Source of the DNA: an uncultured Oscillospiraceae bacterium
GTDB lineage: Bacteria; Bacillota; Clostridia; Oscillospirales; Ruminococcaceae
DNA: 64,000 nt
Direction: 5' to 3'
NCBI GenBank assembly: GCA_934446355.1
Contig: CAKSEC010000010.1
Location: 36,329 to 100,328 of the forward strand
The first letter of the stretch is position 1; each line of letters begins with the position of its first letter. The notes beneath the pieces were generated by a model. It was not told the origin of the DNA, did not search any database, and saw nothing but the letters and a program-made list of their open reading frames with translations. Position numbers and translations under genes: made by a program. Shown in pieces: positions 17,090 through 25,093 of the stretch.

Positions 17090-18867
17090 TTCGCACTCTC
17101 CTTTCCGAGCTTCCATTCGACTGACTTGCGGTAATCTCCCCACATCTTTGCGAAGATACCGCTGCCCTGTGAAAGTTCTCTGCCGCTTCCGCTTTCGGCT
17201 ATTTTGCCGTCCTTCAGCACGAATATGCGGTCGGCGTTTATAACGGTGGACAGCCTGTGCGCTATCATAATTACCGTCCTGCCCTTGAGAAGTCTGGTGA
17301 ATGCCTGCTGTACCTTTACCTCGTTGTCAGGGTCGGCGAATGCGGTCGCCTCGTCAAGAATGACTATCGGGGCGTTTCTCAGCATTACGCGTGCTATCGA
17401 GATACGCTGCTGCTCGCCGCCGGACAGATATATTCCGCCCGTGCCGATGACTGTATTTATGCCGTCGGGCAGCTTTTCAATGATATCGGTGCACTGTGCA
17501 GCTTCAAGCGCGTTCATTATTTCCTGCTCGGTGGCGTCAGGCTTTGCCATGCGGAGATTATCGAGAATAGTGCCCTTTATCAGGCGGCTGTTCTGGAATA
17601 CGAAAGATACGGTCTCCATAAGCTGCTTTTTGGGGTAGTCCTTGACGTTCACGCCGCCGATAAGCACCTCGCCGCTGTCTGCGTCAAAGAATCGTGAGAT
17701 TATGTTCGCCAGAGTGGTCTTACCGCCGCCGGACGGTCCAACAAAAGCACACAGTTCTCCCGAACCTATCTTCATTGAAATACCGTCAAGAGCCTTTTTG
17801 CTTTCGTCATAGCTGTAGGACACGTTGCGCAGTTCGACCGACCAGTCAGTGGGTCTTGCGGGTGCGCTGCCCTCAGACAGGGGTTCAAGGTTCATTACTG
17901 AATCAATGCGGTCAAGTGCGTCGTCAACCATCATATTGTTCTCGCTGGAGAACATTATCTTCGTCATAACAACTGTTATAACAGGGGTTATGATGATGTA
18001 GAACAGCAGGTTTAGCAGGAACTCAGGCTGTGCTGCCTCGCCGCCCGTGAACCACATTCCCGCAGCAATGAGTATCGCAAAAACTGCATTTATCATCGTT
18101 GTCAGGAACATCATCGGCAGACGCATACTGTTGGTGTACTTAGTCGTCCACTCGGTGTAGCGGTCGATGGCTGTCTTGAATCTCCTGAAAGAGAACACAG
18201 TCTGACCGAACGTCTTTACTACAGGGATACCACGCACGTATTCCACCGCTTCGTTGGACATATCGGCAAGTGCGTTCTGATATTCCACCATGCTCTTTTT
18301 GAGCGTGCTGCCGGTCATGAACACCATCATTATCACGAAGCCCAGAACTACCGGAATAAGGCTGAGCAGACCGAGCCGCCAGTCGAACACGAGCAGCAGC
18401 CCGACAAGTCCGAGCGGGGTCACCAGAGCGGTCGCAGTATCGGGAAGCTGGTGCGCAAGATAGGTTTCTGACGCTGCGCTGCTCTCGTTGACTATCTTGC
18501 GGAGTTTACCTGTGCCGAAGCTCTCTGCAAAGCCAAGCGGAAGCTTTGCTATATGTTTCATCATGGCAATGCGTATATTCGTTGCAGTGCGGAACGCCGA
18601 CAAATGCGAGCACATCAGCGCACCAACGTACACAAGGAACGCCGCGCCTGCAAATATCATTGCGGTCCAGCCGTAGCGGGTGATATTGACCGCCTGCGAC
18701 ATATCGCCGTCAACGCTGAGAACCTCTCTCACGATGAGCCATATGTAGATGTAGGGGACAAGCGCCATCAGCGCGCTTATTCCCGCAAGCACCCACGAGC
18801 AGTACGTGAGTATTTTGTGCTTTCCGGCATATTCCATAAGCACAGATAGTCTTGATTTTTTCTTCAA
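17086..18867 (-). CDS. ABC exporter, first half (membrane + ATPase)
   Basis: 593 residues, the same architecture as its partner: six membrane helices (residues about 15-310), Walker A GPSGGGKTT, Q-loop VSFVFQNSRLI, signature YLSGGEQQR, Walker B IVILDEATAFAD and switch His in IAHRLSTV. A 91-bp gap holds AAGGAGG and a 16-bp palindrome upstream. It lies just downstream of a tetR gene in the same direction, which suggests inducible efflux. Confidence 0.9.
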   Translation of the reverse strand: MKKKSRLSVLMEYAGKHKILTYCSWVLAGISALMALVPYIYIWLIVREVLSVDGDMSQAVNITRYGWTAMIFAGAAFLVYVGALMCSHLSAFRTATNIRIAMMKHIAKLPLGFAESFGTGKLRKIVNESSAASETYLAHQLPDTATALVTPLGLVGLLLVFDWRLGLLSLIPVVLGFVIMMVFMTGSTLKKSMVEYQNALADMSNEAVEYVRGIPVVKTFGQTVFSFRRFKTAIDRYTEWTTKYTNSMRLPMMFLTTMINAVFAILIAAGMWFTGGEAAQPEFLLNLLFYIIITPVITVVMTKIMFSSENNMMVDDALDRIDSVMNLEPLSEGSAPARPTDWSVELRNVSYSYDESKKALDGISMKIGSGELCAFVGPSGGGKTTLANIISRFFDADSGEVLIGGVNVKDYPKKQLMETVSFVFQNSRLIKGTILDNLRMAKPDATEQEIMNALEAAQCTDIIEKLPDGINTVIGTGGIYLSGGEQQRISIARVMLRNAPIVILDEATAFADPDNEVKVQQAFTRLLKGRTVIMIAHRLSTVINADRIFVLKDGKIAESGSGRELSQGSGIFAKMWGDYRKSVEWKLGKESAK

Positions 18868-18884
18868 GTATATCTCCTCCTTTT

Positions 18885-18900
18885 GTTAGCTTTAGCTAAC
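18885..18900. promoter_or_regulatory. 16-bp palindrome ahead of the ABC exporter genes
   Basis: GTTAGCTTTAGCTAAC: perfect 7-bp arms around TT, close to the ribosome site of the first ABC gene. It looks like a repressor operator, but differs in sequence from the pair of palindromes upstream of tetR. Confidence 0.6.
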
Positions 18901-18958
18901 TTATTGCCTTTATCAAACCGCAGTATGCACTGCGGTCAATTTCTATCAACGAACGCTG

Positions 18959-19606
18959 TTATATCCTGCCGCTGAACGGGTCCTTTCCTGCGATATGCGG
19001 GATACCCATGAGTTCTGACCAGCCCGCTGCCTGAAAGCGGTATAGCTGACGGACATAGTTCTTTGCCTTGGACTGCGGCAGACCGTGCAGTATCGGCTCG
19101 AAATAGGAAGCGAACATTCCGCTGACGATGATATGCTCAAGGTCGGGGTCGATATCGGGCACTTCCCTGCCCTGCGAACGCAGCATCTGATAGAACCTGT
19201 GCGTTGCGTTCACCTCAATGCTGACTATCTCGTCCATAAATCCTGCGTATTTCGTGCCCTCCGAGCAGGTGAGCACCAGCCGGAACGCCGCCACATTGTC
19301 ATACAGCAGATCCAGCATATCCATCAGCAGTCCGCTGGATATTACGCCGAGATTTTCCTGCTGCTCCTGCGGCGACAGAAGCACAAATTCATTCTGCACC
19401 CGCTTGTACTCCTGCATGAAGTACTCCGCAGGCGCTGCAAGGGCGCAGAAAAGCTCTTCCTTGCTCCTGTAGTAGCCGTAGAATGCTCCGGTCGTGACGC
19501 CGGCAGCCTTTACGATATTGCGCAGCGAAGCCTTCTGGAAGCCCTTTCGCAGGAACTCCTCCGTGCCCGCCTTATGTATCCGCTGAAGCGTTGTTTCTTC
19601 CGACAA
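18959..19606 (-). CDS. TetR-family transcriptional regulator
   Basis: 215 residues. The N-terminal DNA-binding domain is clear (FLRKGFQKASLRNIVKAAGVTTGAFYGYYRSKEELFCAL is its span, residues 18-57); the C-terminal ligand domain is unassigned. The start codon is TTG at 19606, eight bases after GGAGG; no ATG is better placed. It lies upstream of the ABC exporter on the same strand, and two overlapping palindromes sit just upstream of its start, so autorepression is likely. Confidence 0.87.
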   Translation of the reverse strand: MSEETTLQRIHKAGTEEFLRKGFQKASLRNIVKAAGVTTGAFYGYYRSKEELFCALAAPAEYFMQEYKRVQNEFVLLSPQEQQENLGVISSGLLMDMLDLLYDNVAAFRLVLTCSEGTKYAGFMDEIVSIEVNATHRFYQMLRSQGREVPDIDPDLEHIIVSGMFASYFEPILHGLPQSKAKNYVRQLYRFQAAGWSELMGIPHIAGKDPFSGRI

Positions 19607-19622
19607 TATTTTGTCCTCCGCG

Positions 19623-19650
19623 TATAACAGTGTTATATAACAATGTTATA
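19623..19650. promoter_or_regulatory. two overlapping 15-bp palindromes upstream of tetR
   Basis: TATAACAGTGTTATA (19623-19637) and TATAACAATGTTATA (19636-19650), the same palindrome with one changed central base, overlapping by two bases. They begin 16 bp upstream of the tetR start codon: a likely TetR operator. Confidence 0.75.
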
Positions 19651-19780
19651 TTAGCACAAGGCCACTGAAAAGTCAATAGTAAACCGCTTATCGACTGTGA
19701 TTTTCGTTAAACGGTTCAATAAAATATGCGCACTGAGCGTCGGGTTAGTGCAACCTTACCAAGAGGGAGAAAACGGGCAG

Positions 19781-19809
19781 TTGAAAAAGCGGAGGGAATA
19801 TGTTATAAT
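19781..19809 (+). promoter_or_regulatory. promoter of the methyltransferase gene
   Basis: TTGAAA (19781-19786), 17-bp spacer, TATAAT (19804-19809), about 30 bp before the gene. Confidence 0.7.
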
Positions 19810-19841
19810 TATATCTGTAATTATTTCAGCAGGAGGACATC

Positions 19842-20417
19842 ATGGACCCAAGAAAACATTTCAGCGCACTAAACGTTATCCACAAGATAATTCAGGAGCA
19901 TATAAAGCCCGGCGACCTGTGTATCGACGCCACCGCAGGCAGGGGAAACGACACGCTTTTCCTCGCCCGGCTGACTGGCGAAAACGGCAGAGTGATAGCG
20001 TTCGATATTCAGCAGGAGGCTGTAGACAGCACAAAAAAGCTGCTTGCCGAAAACGGTATGACTGACCGCACGGAAGTTCTCTTGAAAAGCCACAGCGAAA
20101 TGGACGAGGTATGCGGGGAGGGCACAGTGTCCTGCATTACGTTCAATTTTGGCTGGCTGCCAAAGGGCGACCACAATATTTTCACGAATGTATCCACCAG
20201 CATTCCGGCGATAGAAAAGGGAATGAAGCTGCTGAAAAGCGGCGGTATCATGACTCTTATAATCTACTACGGCAGAGAAACCGGCTTTGAGGAACGTGAC
20301 GCACTGCTCGAATATCTCCCGACGATAGACAGCAGCCGCTACACGGTCATTGAAATGCCGTTCGTCAACCGCCCCAACTGCCCGCCTATCCCGATAGTGA
20401 TATTAAAGGATATTTGA
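19842..20417 (+). CDS. mnmM: YtqB/MnmM-type tRNA methyltransferase
   Basis: 191 residues. Class I AdoMet methyltransferase of the YtqB family, whose Bacillus member (MnmM) methylates the wobble-uridine side chain in tRNA. AdoMet motif DATAGRGNDTLFLARL (about residues 30-45), AFDIQQEAV, the NPPF-like FNFGWLPKGDH, and C-terminal PFVNRPNCPPIPIVILK. ATG follows GCAGGAGGACATC. A single gene with its own promoter. Confidence 0.78.
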   Translation: MDPRKHFSALNVIHKIIQEHIKPGDLCIDATAGRGNDTLFLARLTGENGRVIAFDIQQEAVDSTKKLLAENGMTDRTEVLLKSHSEMDEVCGEGTVSCITFNFGWLPKGDHNIFTNVSTSIPAIEKGMKLLKSGGIMTLIIYYGRETGFEERDALLEYLPTIDSSRYTVIEMPFVNRPNCPPIPIVILKDI

Positions 20418-20439
20418 CGCTTCTCGCCTGTCCGGACAC

Positions 20440-20468
20440 TTGATTTTTCCTGCTTGTTGCTGTATAAT
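20440..20468 (+). promoter_or_regulatory. promoter of the AI-2E-family gene
   Basis: TTGATT (20440-20445), 17-bp spacer, TATAAT (20463-20468). Confidence 0.7.
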
Positions 20469-20503
20469 ATAAGTAGCTACCTATACGCATGGGGGAAATA
20501 ATA

Positions 20504-21865
20504 ATGAACATAAACTGGAACAGAAAATATCTCACCATTGCAGTCTATGCGACCTGCGCCGTGATAGTCAGCGCTATCGCAGTTATGGTGATATTCAATT
20601 TCGATACCGTTGTCAGCAAGATATCCGTTCTCGGCGCTGTTGCAACGCCTATAATCATCGGTATATTCTGCGCATATCTGCTCAACCCGCTTATGACAAA
20701 AATCGAAACTGGACCGCTGAAAAAGCTATCCGGTTCGTCAGTCAAGAAAAAGCGGGGGCAGGCTCGTGCCCTCTCGCTGACGATAACCATGCTTATCGTG
20801 GTGCTTATTATGGCGCTCATTGTAATAATGGTTATCCCTCAGCTGGTCGAAAATATGGTCAGCATTTTCAGCAACATGGATTCCTACATCAACACCATCA
20901 AAAACTGGCTGAGCAACATTTTCGATGATAACCCCACGCTGGTGGAATTCCTCGGAAATCCTCTTGACGACTTCAACAAATTCGTCAGCGATATCTGGAA
21001 AGAATACTCCAACGAACTGATGGGAATGGTCGGCAACGTTGCTTCAACCGTCTGGGCTATTCTTGACACCATGAAGAACGTGCTGATAGGTCTGATAATC
21101 TCGATATACCTGCTTGCACGCAAGGAAATGTTTATCGGTCAGACCAAAAAGCTCATCTTTGCTTTCCTGAAAGTGAACAAGGCGCAGAGATTCCTCGGCA
21201 TATGCCGTGAAGCAAGCAAAAAGTTCCTCGGCTCTATCGTCGGAAAGATAATCGAAGCGTTCATTGTCGCAATGCTGTGCTTTATCGGCTGCACGTGTAT
21301 GAAGCTGCCATATTCGCTCCTTATCTCTGCAATAATGTTCGTGTTCAACCTGATACCGTTCATCGGTCCGTTTATCGGCGCAGTTCCCTGCACGATACTT
21401 CTTCTTCTGTCAGACCAGCCGATACAGGCGCTGTGGTTCGTTATCTTTATCGTGGTACTGCAGATGGTTGACGGAAACATCATCGCACCGTGGATACTCG
21501 GCGATTCTACCGGACTTCCCGCAGTGTGGATACTCATTTCTATCCTTATCGGCGGCGGACTGTTCGGTATGCTGGGAATGTTCCTCGGCGTTCCGGTGTG
21601 CGCAGTAGTGTATATGCTGTTCAAGGACTTCATCGAGAACCGCCTGAAAAAACGCCGCCTGCCTCAGCACACCTCCGAGTATGCGGGAGACGTCGGGTTT
21701 ATTACTCCTGATTACGTCTGCGAGGAGGAAGAAACCCAGCCTGAGCCTGAGCCTGAAAACAAGCACTCGTTCAAGGACGTTATAACCGCAAGAGCGCAGG
21801 AATGCAAAGAGAAGTTCCATATCAAGGCTAAGACTGATTTAGCTAAAAAACGACCTAAGAAATAA
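20504..21865 (+). CDS. AI-2E family transporter (permease)
   Basis: 453 residues. Polytopic membrane protein of the AI-2E exporter/PerM family: about eight membrane segments, a large central loop (about residues 100-180) and the family's C-terminal region (LISAIMFVFNLIPFIGPFIG, then DGNIIAPWILGDSTGLPAVW). The last 70 residues are charged and cytoplasmic. The substrate is unknown; members do different things (AI-2, Na+/H+ exchange). ATG 20504 is preferred over the in-frame ATG at 20489 because GGGGGA lies 8 bases upstream of it. Structured repeat copy B follows the stop. Confidence 0.85.
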   Translation: MNINWNRKYLTIAVYATCAVIVSAIAVMVIFNFDTVVSKISVLGAVATPIIIGIFCAYLLNPLMTKIETGPLKKLSGSSVKKKRGQARALSLTITMLIVVLIMALIVIMVIPQLVENMVSIFSNMDSYINTIKNWLSNIFDDNPTLVEFLGNPLDDFNKFVSDIWKEYSNELMGMVGNVASTVWAILDTMKNVLIGLIISIYLLARKEMFIGQTKKLIFAFLKVNKAQRFLGICREASKKFLGSIVGKIIEAFIVAMLCFIGCTCMKLPYSLLISAIMFVFNLIPFIGPFIGAVPCTILLLLSDQPIQALWFVIFIVVLQMVDGNIIAPWILGDSTGLPAVWILISILIGGGLFGMLGMFLGVPVCAVVYMLFKDFIENRLKKRRLPQHTSEYAGDVGFITPDYVCEEEETQPEPEPENKHSFKDVITARAQECKEKFHIKAKTDLAKKRPKK

Positions 21866-21880
21866 GAGAATATAATTTAA

Positions 21881-21950
21881 GGGGCTGCGAATCTCGCAGC
21901 CCCCAGCTTGTTGAAAAAGTCTACTACCAGACTGGCGACGAAGATGAAGT
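21881..21950. repeat. modular structured intergenic repeat, copy B (short form)
   Basis: Hairpin GGGGCTGCGA (21881-21890) with TCGCAGCCCC (21894-21903), then the conserved CAGCTTGTTGAAAAA (21904-21918), then AGACTGGC joined straight to GACGAAGATGA. The inner hairpin found in copies A and C is missing. It lies between convergent genes and probably serves as their terminator. Confidence 0.85.
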
Positions 21951-21966
21951 ATTCTCACCTGTCCGA

Positions 21967-22944
21967 TCAGTCCCTCGATTCACGATACTTCCTGACAAAC
22001 CATATATTCTCCGGCTCAGAAACCGTAAATTCCCGCCCGTTGAGATATTCCAGACACCCCGCAGGCGTTGTGAACTCAAACCGCAGCTTGTAGGAATACA
22101 GAGCCTGCCCATCGTAGCCCGCAGCCTTGTTCACCTTATTGCTGCCGTATTTCCCGTCGCCCAGCAGCGGGTGTCCGATATACGCAAAATGCGCACGTAT
22201 CTGATGTGTGCGTCCGGTGAGCAATTCGACCTCCACAAGGCTCTGGCTGCCGGTGCTTTCAAGCACGCGGTACTTCGTCTTTATCGTTCGGTTGGCAGGA
22301 GTTTTCCTGCTTGACACCACCACACGATTTTCGTCGGCAAGCTTTTCGAGATACGCCGTCATAGTGTCCGCACGCTTTTCCGGACAGCCCTGAACAAGGC
22401 ACAGATACAGCTTCACAAGTTCCCTGTCACGTATTTTCTGGTTCAGCACACGCAGCGATTCTGCGTTCTTGGCTGCGATAACTATTCCGCCGGTGTTTCT
22501 GTCGATACGGTTGCACAGTGCCGGCGCGAAACTGCGCTCGCTGTTCGGGTCATACTCGCCCTTGCTCCAGAGGTAGCTTTTTATCCGGTCTATCAGCGTA
22601 TCAGAGGAATTATCGTCGTCCTCGTGCACCACCATACCGACCGGCTTGTCGCACAGCAGTATATTTTCGTCCTCGTATACTATATCAAGCTGAGTAGGGG
22701 CTTCCCTGAAATCCGTCTGCTTCTGCCTGCCGCCCGTGTCAAGAAGTTCGTCGCTGAGGTAAAACCGGAACACATCGCCCTCGCTGAGTTTCACATTTGG
22801 CTCGGTACGTGCGCCGTTCAGCTTTATGCGCTTTTTCCTCATCAGCTTGCAGATAAGCGGGAGCGACAGGTTTGGATATGCCTTTGTCAGGAATCGGTCG
22901 GCACGCTGACCTGCGTCGTTTTTTGATACTGTGATCTCTGTCAT
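21967..22944 (-). CDS. RluA/RluD-family pseudouridine synthase
   Basis: 325 residues. It isomerises uridine in rRNA or tRNA. An N-terminal S4 RNA-binding domain (about residues 10-65) is followed by the synthase domain. The catalytic Asp is in LCNRIDRNTGGIVIAAKN, which corresponds to HRLDRDTSG in RluA/RluD. Other motifs: KPVGMVVHED, LLTGRTHQIRAHFAYIGHP and GDGKYG. ACAGGAGAAATA precedes the ATG. The target base is not deducible. Confidence 0.88.
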   Translation of the reverse strand: MTEITVSKNDAGQRADRFLTKAYPNLSLPLICKLMRKKRIKLNGARTEPNVKLSEGDVFRFYLSDELLDTGGRQKQTDFREAPTQLDIVYEDENILLCDKPVGMVVHEDDDNSSDTLIDRIKSYLWSKGEYDPNSERSFAPALCNRIDRNTGGIVIAAKNAESLRVLNQKIRDRELVKLYLCLVQGCPEKRADTMTAYLEKLADENRVVVSSRKTPANRTIKTKYRVLESTGSQSLVEVELLTGRTHQIRAHFAYIGHPLLGDGKYGSNKVNKAAGYDGQALYSYKLRFEFTTPAGCLEYLNGREFTVSEPENIWFVRKYRESRD

Positions 22945-22962
22945 TATTTCTCCTGTAAAACC

Positions 22963-22992
22963 AAAAACGGCAGCTCATACGAACTGCCGTTT
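22963..22992 (-). terminator. terminator of the zinc-ribbon membrane protein gene
   Basis: AAACGGCAG (22965-22973) pairs with CTGCCGTTT (22984-22992); on the minus strand it ends in GTTTTTGG. Confidence 0.75.
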
Positions 22993-23004
22993 CGCTGTTA
23001 TGTA

Positions 23005-23844
23005 TTACTGATTATCTGTCGGCTGACCGCAGAACGGGCAGAATCTTGCGCCCGGCTTTATATTCTTGCCGCAGTGAGGGCAAGTGGGAGCGGTGAGCTC
23101 TGCCGGCTTATCAAGCTGAACCTGAGCAGGCTCTGCAGCAGGAGCAGGAACAGGCTGAGGTATCGGGGCGGGAGCCGCCTGCTGTACCGGAGCCGGAGCC
23201 GCCTGCTGAACAGGAACGGGAGCAGGTGCAGGAGCGGGCTGAGGAACCGGTGTAGACTGATAAACCGGAACCGGAGCAGGCTGCTGAGTCTGAACGGGCT
23301 GCTGAACCGGAGCAGGAGCAGGCTGCTGATACATGGGCTGACCCATGGGCTGCTGATACATCTGCTGACCCGGAGCGGGCTGCTGATACTGCTGAGGAGC
23401 CTGCGGGAACAGCGGCTTATCTGTCTTAGGCTCAAGAGCGGTGTTGTTGTCCGTGTCCAGACCTGCGTTCTTACGAACAGCGAGAACTGTTTCATATGCA
23501 ATTCTGAGGATAAGGTTGCCGAGTACAAGGTAAACAAGCAAGTCAACTATACCGGAATAGCCGGAAAGAATGATCGCCGAAATGCCCTTGAATACAAGGA
23601 AGATGGTAGCTGCGTAGTATGTGATCTTCACAAGAGAAAGAGAAATGAAACTCTGACCGTTAGCAAGCTTATTGAACTTGGTGATATTTGTACCCTTTCC
23701 CTTTGCATTGAATACCGTCATATTGAGCATGACAGCAACAATAACTGCTCCGATGAATCCGATCAGAAGAACAAGAAACGATGCGAGTCTTGTGCCGTCG
23801 AAGTAATCGAAGTATGAACCAAAACTAACCAGTGCATTAGCCAT
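23005..23844 (-). CDS. membrane protein with Pro/Gln-rich linker and C-terminal zinc ribbon
   Basis: 279 residues. Three membrane segments (about 18-42, 69-90, 96-116), then about 115 residues made almost wholly of Pro, Ala, Gln and Val (repeats such as QQAAPAPV and QPAPAPVP), then a C-terminal zinc ribbon with two CxxC knuckles (CPHCGKNIKPGARFCPFC). Known families with this ribbon are diverse; no enzyme motif is present. GAGGTACACGTT precedes the ATG. One-gene unit with its own terminator. Confidence 0.82.
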   Translation of the reverse strand: MANALVSFGSYFDYFDGTRLASFLVLLIGFIGAVIVAVMLNMTVFNAKGKGTNITKFNKLANGQSFISLSLVKITYYAATIFLVFKGISAIILSGYSGIVDLLVYLVLGNLILRIAYETVLAVRKNAGLDTDNNTALEPKTDKPLFPQAPQQYQQPAPGQQMYQQPMGQPMYQQPAPAPVQQPVQTQQPAPVPVYQSTPVPQPAPAPAPVPVQQAAPAPVQQAAPAPIPQPVPAPAAEPAQVQLDKPAELTAPTCPHCGKNIKPGARFCPFCGQPTDNQ

Positions 23845-23949
23845 AACGTGTACCTCTTTTCATATATTTCCTGAATAATACGCAGGAAAGTCCTGCAGGG
23901 CAGAATTTTCCCATAGACTGATTATAACATATTTCAGAGAAAAAAGCAA

Positions 23950-24123
23950 GGGCTACACCGCATAATTATTGTCGTTCGATTGCGCAGTCAGATTTTTCGT
24001 CAGATTGTACAAATTGAGTGCAGGCGGGCTGGCGCCCGTCAAGCGAAATTTGTGCAATATGGCGGAAAAGATGCAAGCAAGCGTGCGACAAAGGCGTTAG
24101 CCGTTAATTGTGCGGTGTTGCCC
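23950..24123. repeat. 174-bp palindromic element downstream of metA
   Basis: Almost the whole stretch folds on itself. The outer arms are GGGCTACACCGCATAATTA against TAATTGTGCGGTGTTGCCC; the inner arms are AGATTGTACAAATT against AAATTTGTGCAATA, flanked by GATTTTTCGTC and GGCGGAAAAGAT; the tip is GGGC-TGGC-GCCC near 24037. Several mismatches are G-U in RNA. It fits a miniature inverted-repeat element or a long RNA hairpin. It separates metA from the zinc-ribbon gene, both on the minus strand. Confidence 0.8.
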
Positions 24124-24133
24124 ATGTGTATCT

Positions 24134-25051
24134 CTAAATTTTTTCCGAAATGTCAAACGGGGTCGTCTGATATACGAAATAGTTGAGCCAGTTGGTGTAG
24201 ATGAGCGTAGAATGCGCTCTCCACTTCATCACGGGCTGCTTGGTCGGGTCGTCGTCCGGGAAGTAGTGCTGCGGGATATGCGGGTTCATGCCCTTTTCAA
24301 GGTCGCGTTTGTACTCCATCGCAAGCGTGTCTGCGTCATATTCAGAATGACCGGTGATGAAGAACTGGCGGCTGTCCTCGCTGCATACTGCGTATACGCC
24401 CGCCTCGTCCGATAACGCCATAACCTTAAGCTGCGGAATCTTTTCGATGTCCTCACGGCGTATCTCGGTATGGCGGGAATGGGGCGCCCAGAATTCGCTG
24501 TCAAAACCCCTGAACAGCCTTGATTTCGGCGTGAGCATGGTGTGCTTGAATACGCCTGATATCTTCTCCGGCAGAGGGTACTTCGGCACGCCGTAATGGT
24601 AATACAAAGCCGCCTGAGCCGCCCAGCAGATATGGAACACGGAATGCACGTGGGTCTTTGTCCACTCCATTATGGCGCATATCTCGTCCCAGTAGTCCAC
24701 CTCTTCAAATTCCATGTGCTCCACCGGCGCACCGGTGATGATGAAGCCGTCGAAGTTCATGTCCTTTATTTCGTCAAAGGTCTTGTAGAAATTAAGCAAA
24801 TGCTCGCTTGACGTGTTCTTGCTGGTGTAGGTGGAGGTCTGAACGAGCGTGACCTCTATCTGCAGCGGAGTATTAGAAAGGCTCCTGAGTATCTGCGTTT
24901 CAGTGGCTATTTTTGTGGGCATGAGGTTCAGCAGCCCTATTTTCAGCGGTCTGATGTCCTGATGAAGCGCCCTGTGCTCCGTCATTATGAAGATATGCTC
25001 ATCTTCAAGAATGCTTTGTGCAGGAAGTCCATCGGCAATTTTTACTGGCAT
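24134..25051 (-). CDS. metA: homoserine O-acetyltransferase, MetA family
   Basis: 305 residues. It activates homoserine for methionine synthesis. The catalytic triad is in place: Cys142 (FHICWAAQAAL), His235 and Glu237 (FITGHSEYD). Position 111 is Glu (ITGAPVEHMEF); family work has shown that Glu here selects acetyl-CoA while Gly, as in E. coli, selects succinyl-CoA, so this is probably an acetyltransferase despite the usual succinyl annotation. GGGAAGGGATAAA precedes the ATG. It is the last gene of a minus-strand run (CNNM protein, 83-residue protein, 322-residue protein, metA). No SAM riboswitch is seen. Confidence 0.92.
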   Translation of the reverse strand: MPVKIADGLPAQSILEDEHIFIMTEHRALHQDIRPLKIGLLNLMPTKIATETQILRSLSNTPLQIEVTLVQTSTYTSKNTSSEHLLNFYKTFDEIKDMNFDGFIITGAPVEHMEFEEVDYWDEICAIMEWTKTHVHSVFHICWAAQAALYYHYGVPKYPLPEKISGVFKHTMLTPKSRLFRGFDSEFWAPHSRHTEIRREDIEKIPQLKVMALSDEAGVYAVCSEDSRQFFITGHSEYDADTLAMEYKRDLEKGMNPHIPQHYFPDDDPTKQPVMKWRAHSTLIYTNWLNYFVYQTTPFDISEKI

Positions 25052-25093
25052 TTTATCCCTTCCCTTTTGTTTTACTATATTTATGACTGCAGA

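Noticed and set aside
23100..23400. Dense short repeats that resemble a CRISPR-like or VNTR array
   Set aside because: They are in frame in a Pro/Gln/Ala linker of a membrane protein; unit lengths vary and there are no spacers.
23980..24186. 68-codon open frame over the palindrome downstream of metA
   Set aside because: It runs through an inverted repeat and has no ribosome site, so the frame is a by-product of the palindrome.
25052..25093. SAM riboswitch or T-box upstream of metA
   Set aside because: Only 42 bp separate metA from the upstream gene, with no room for such a fold.
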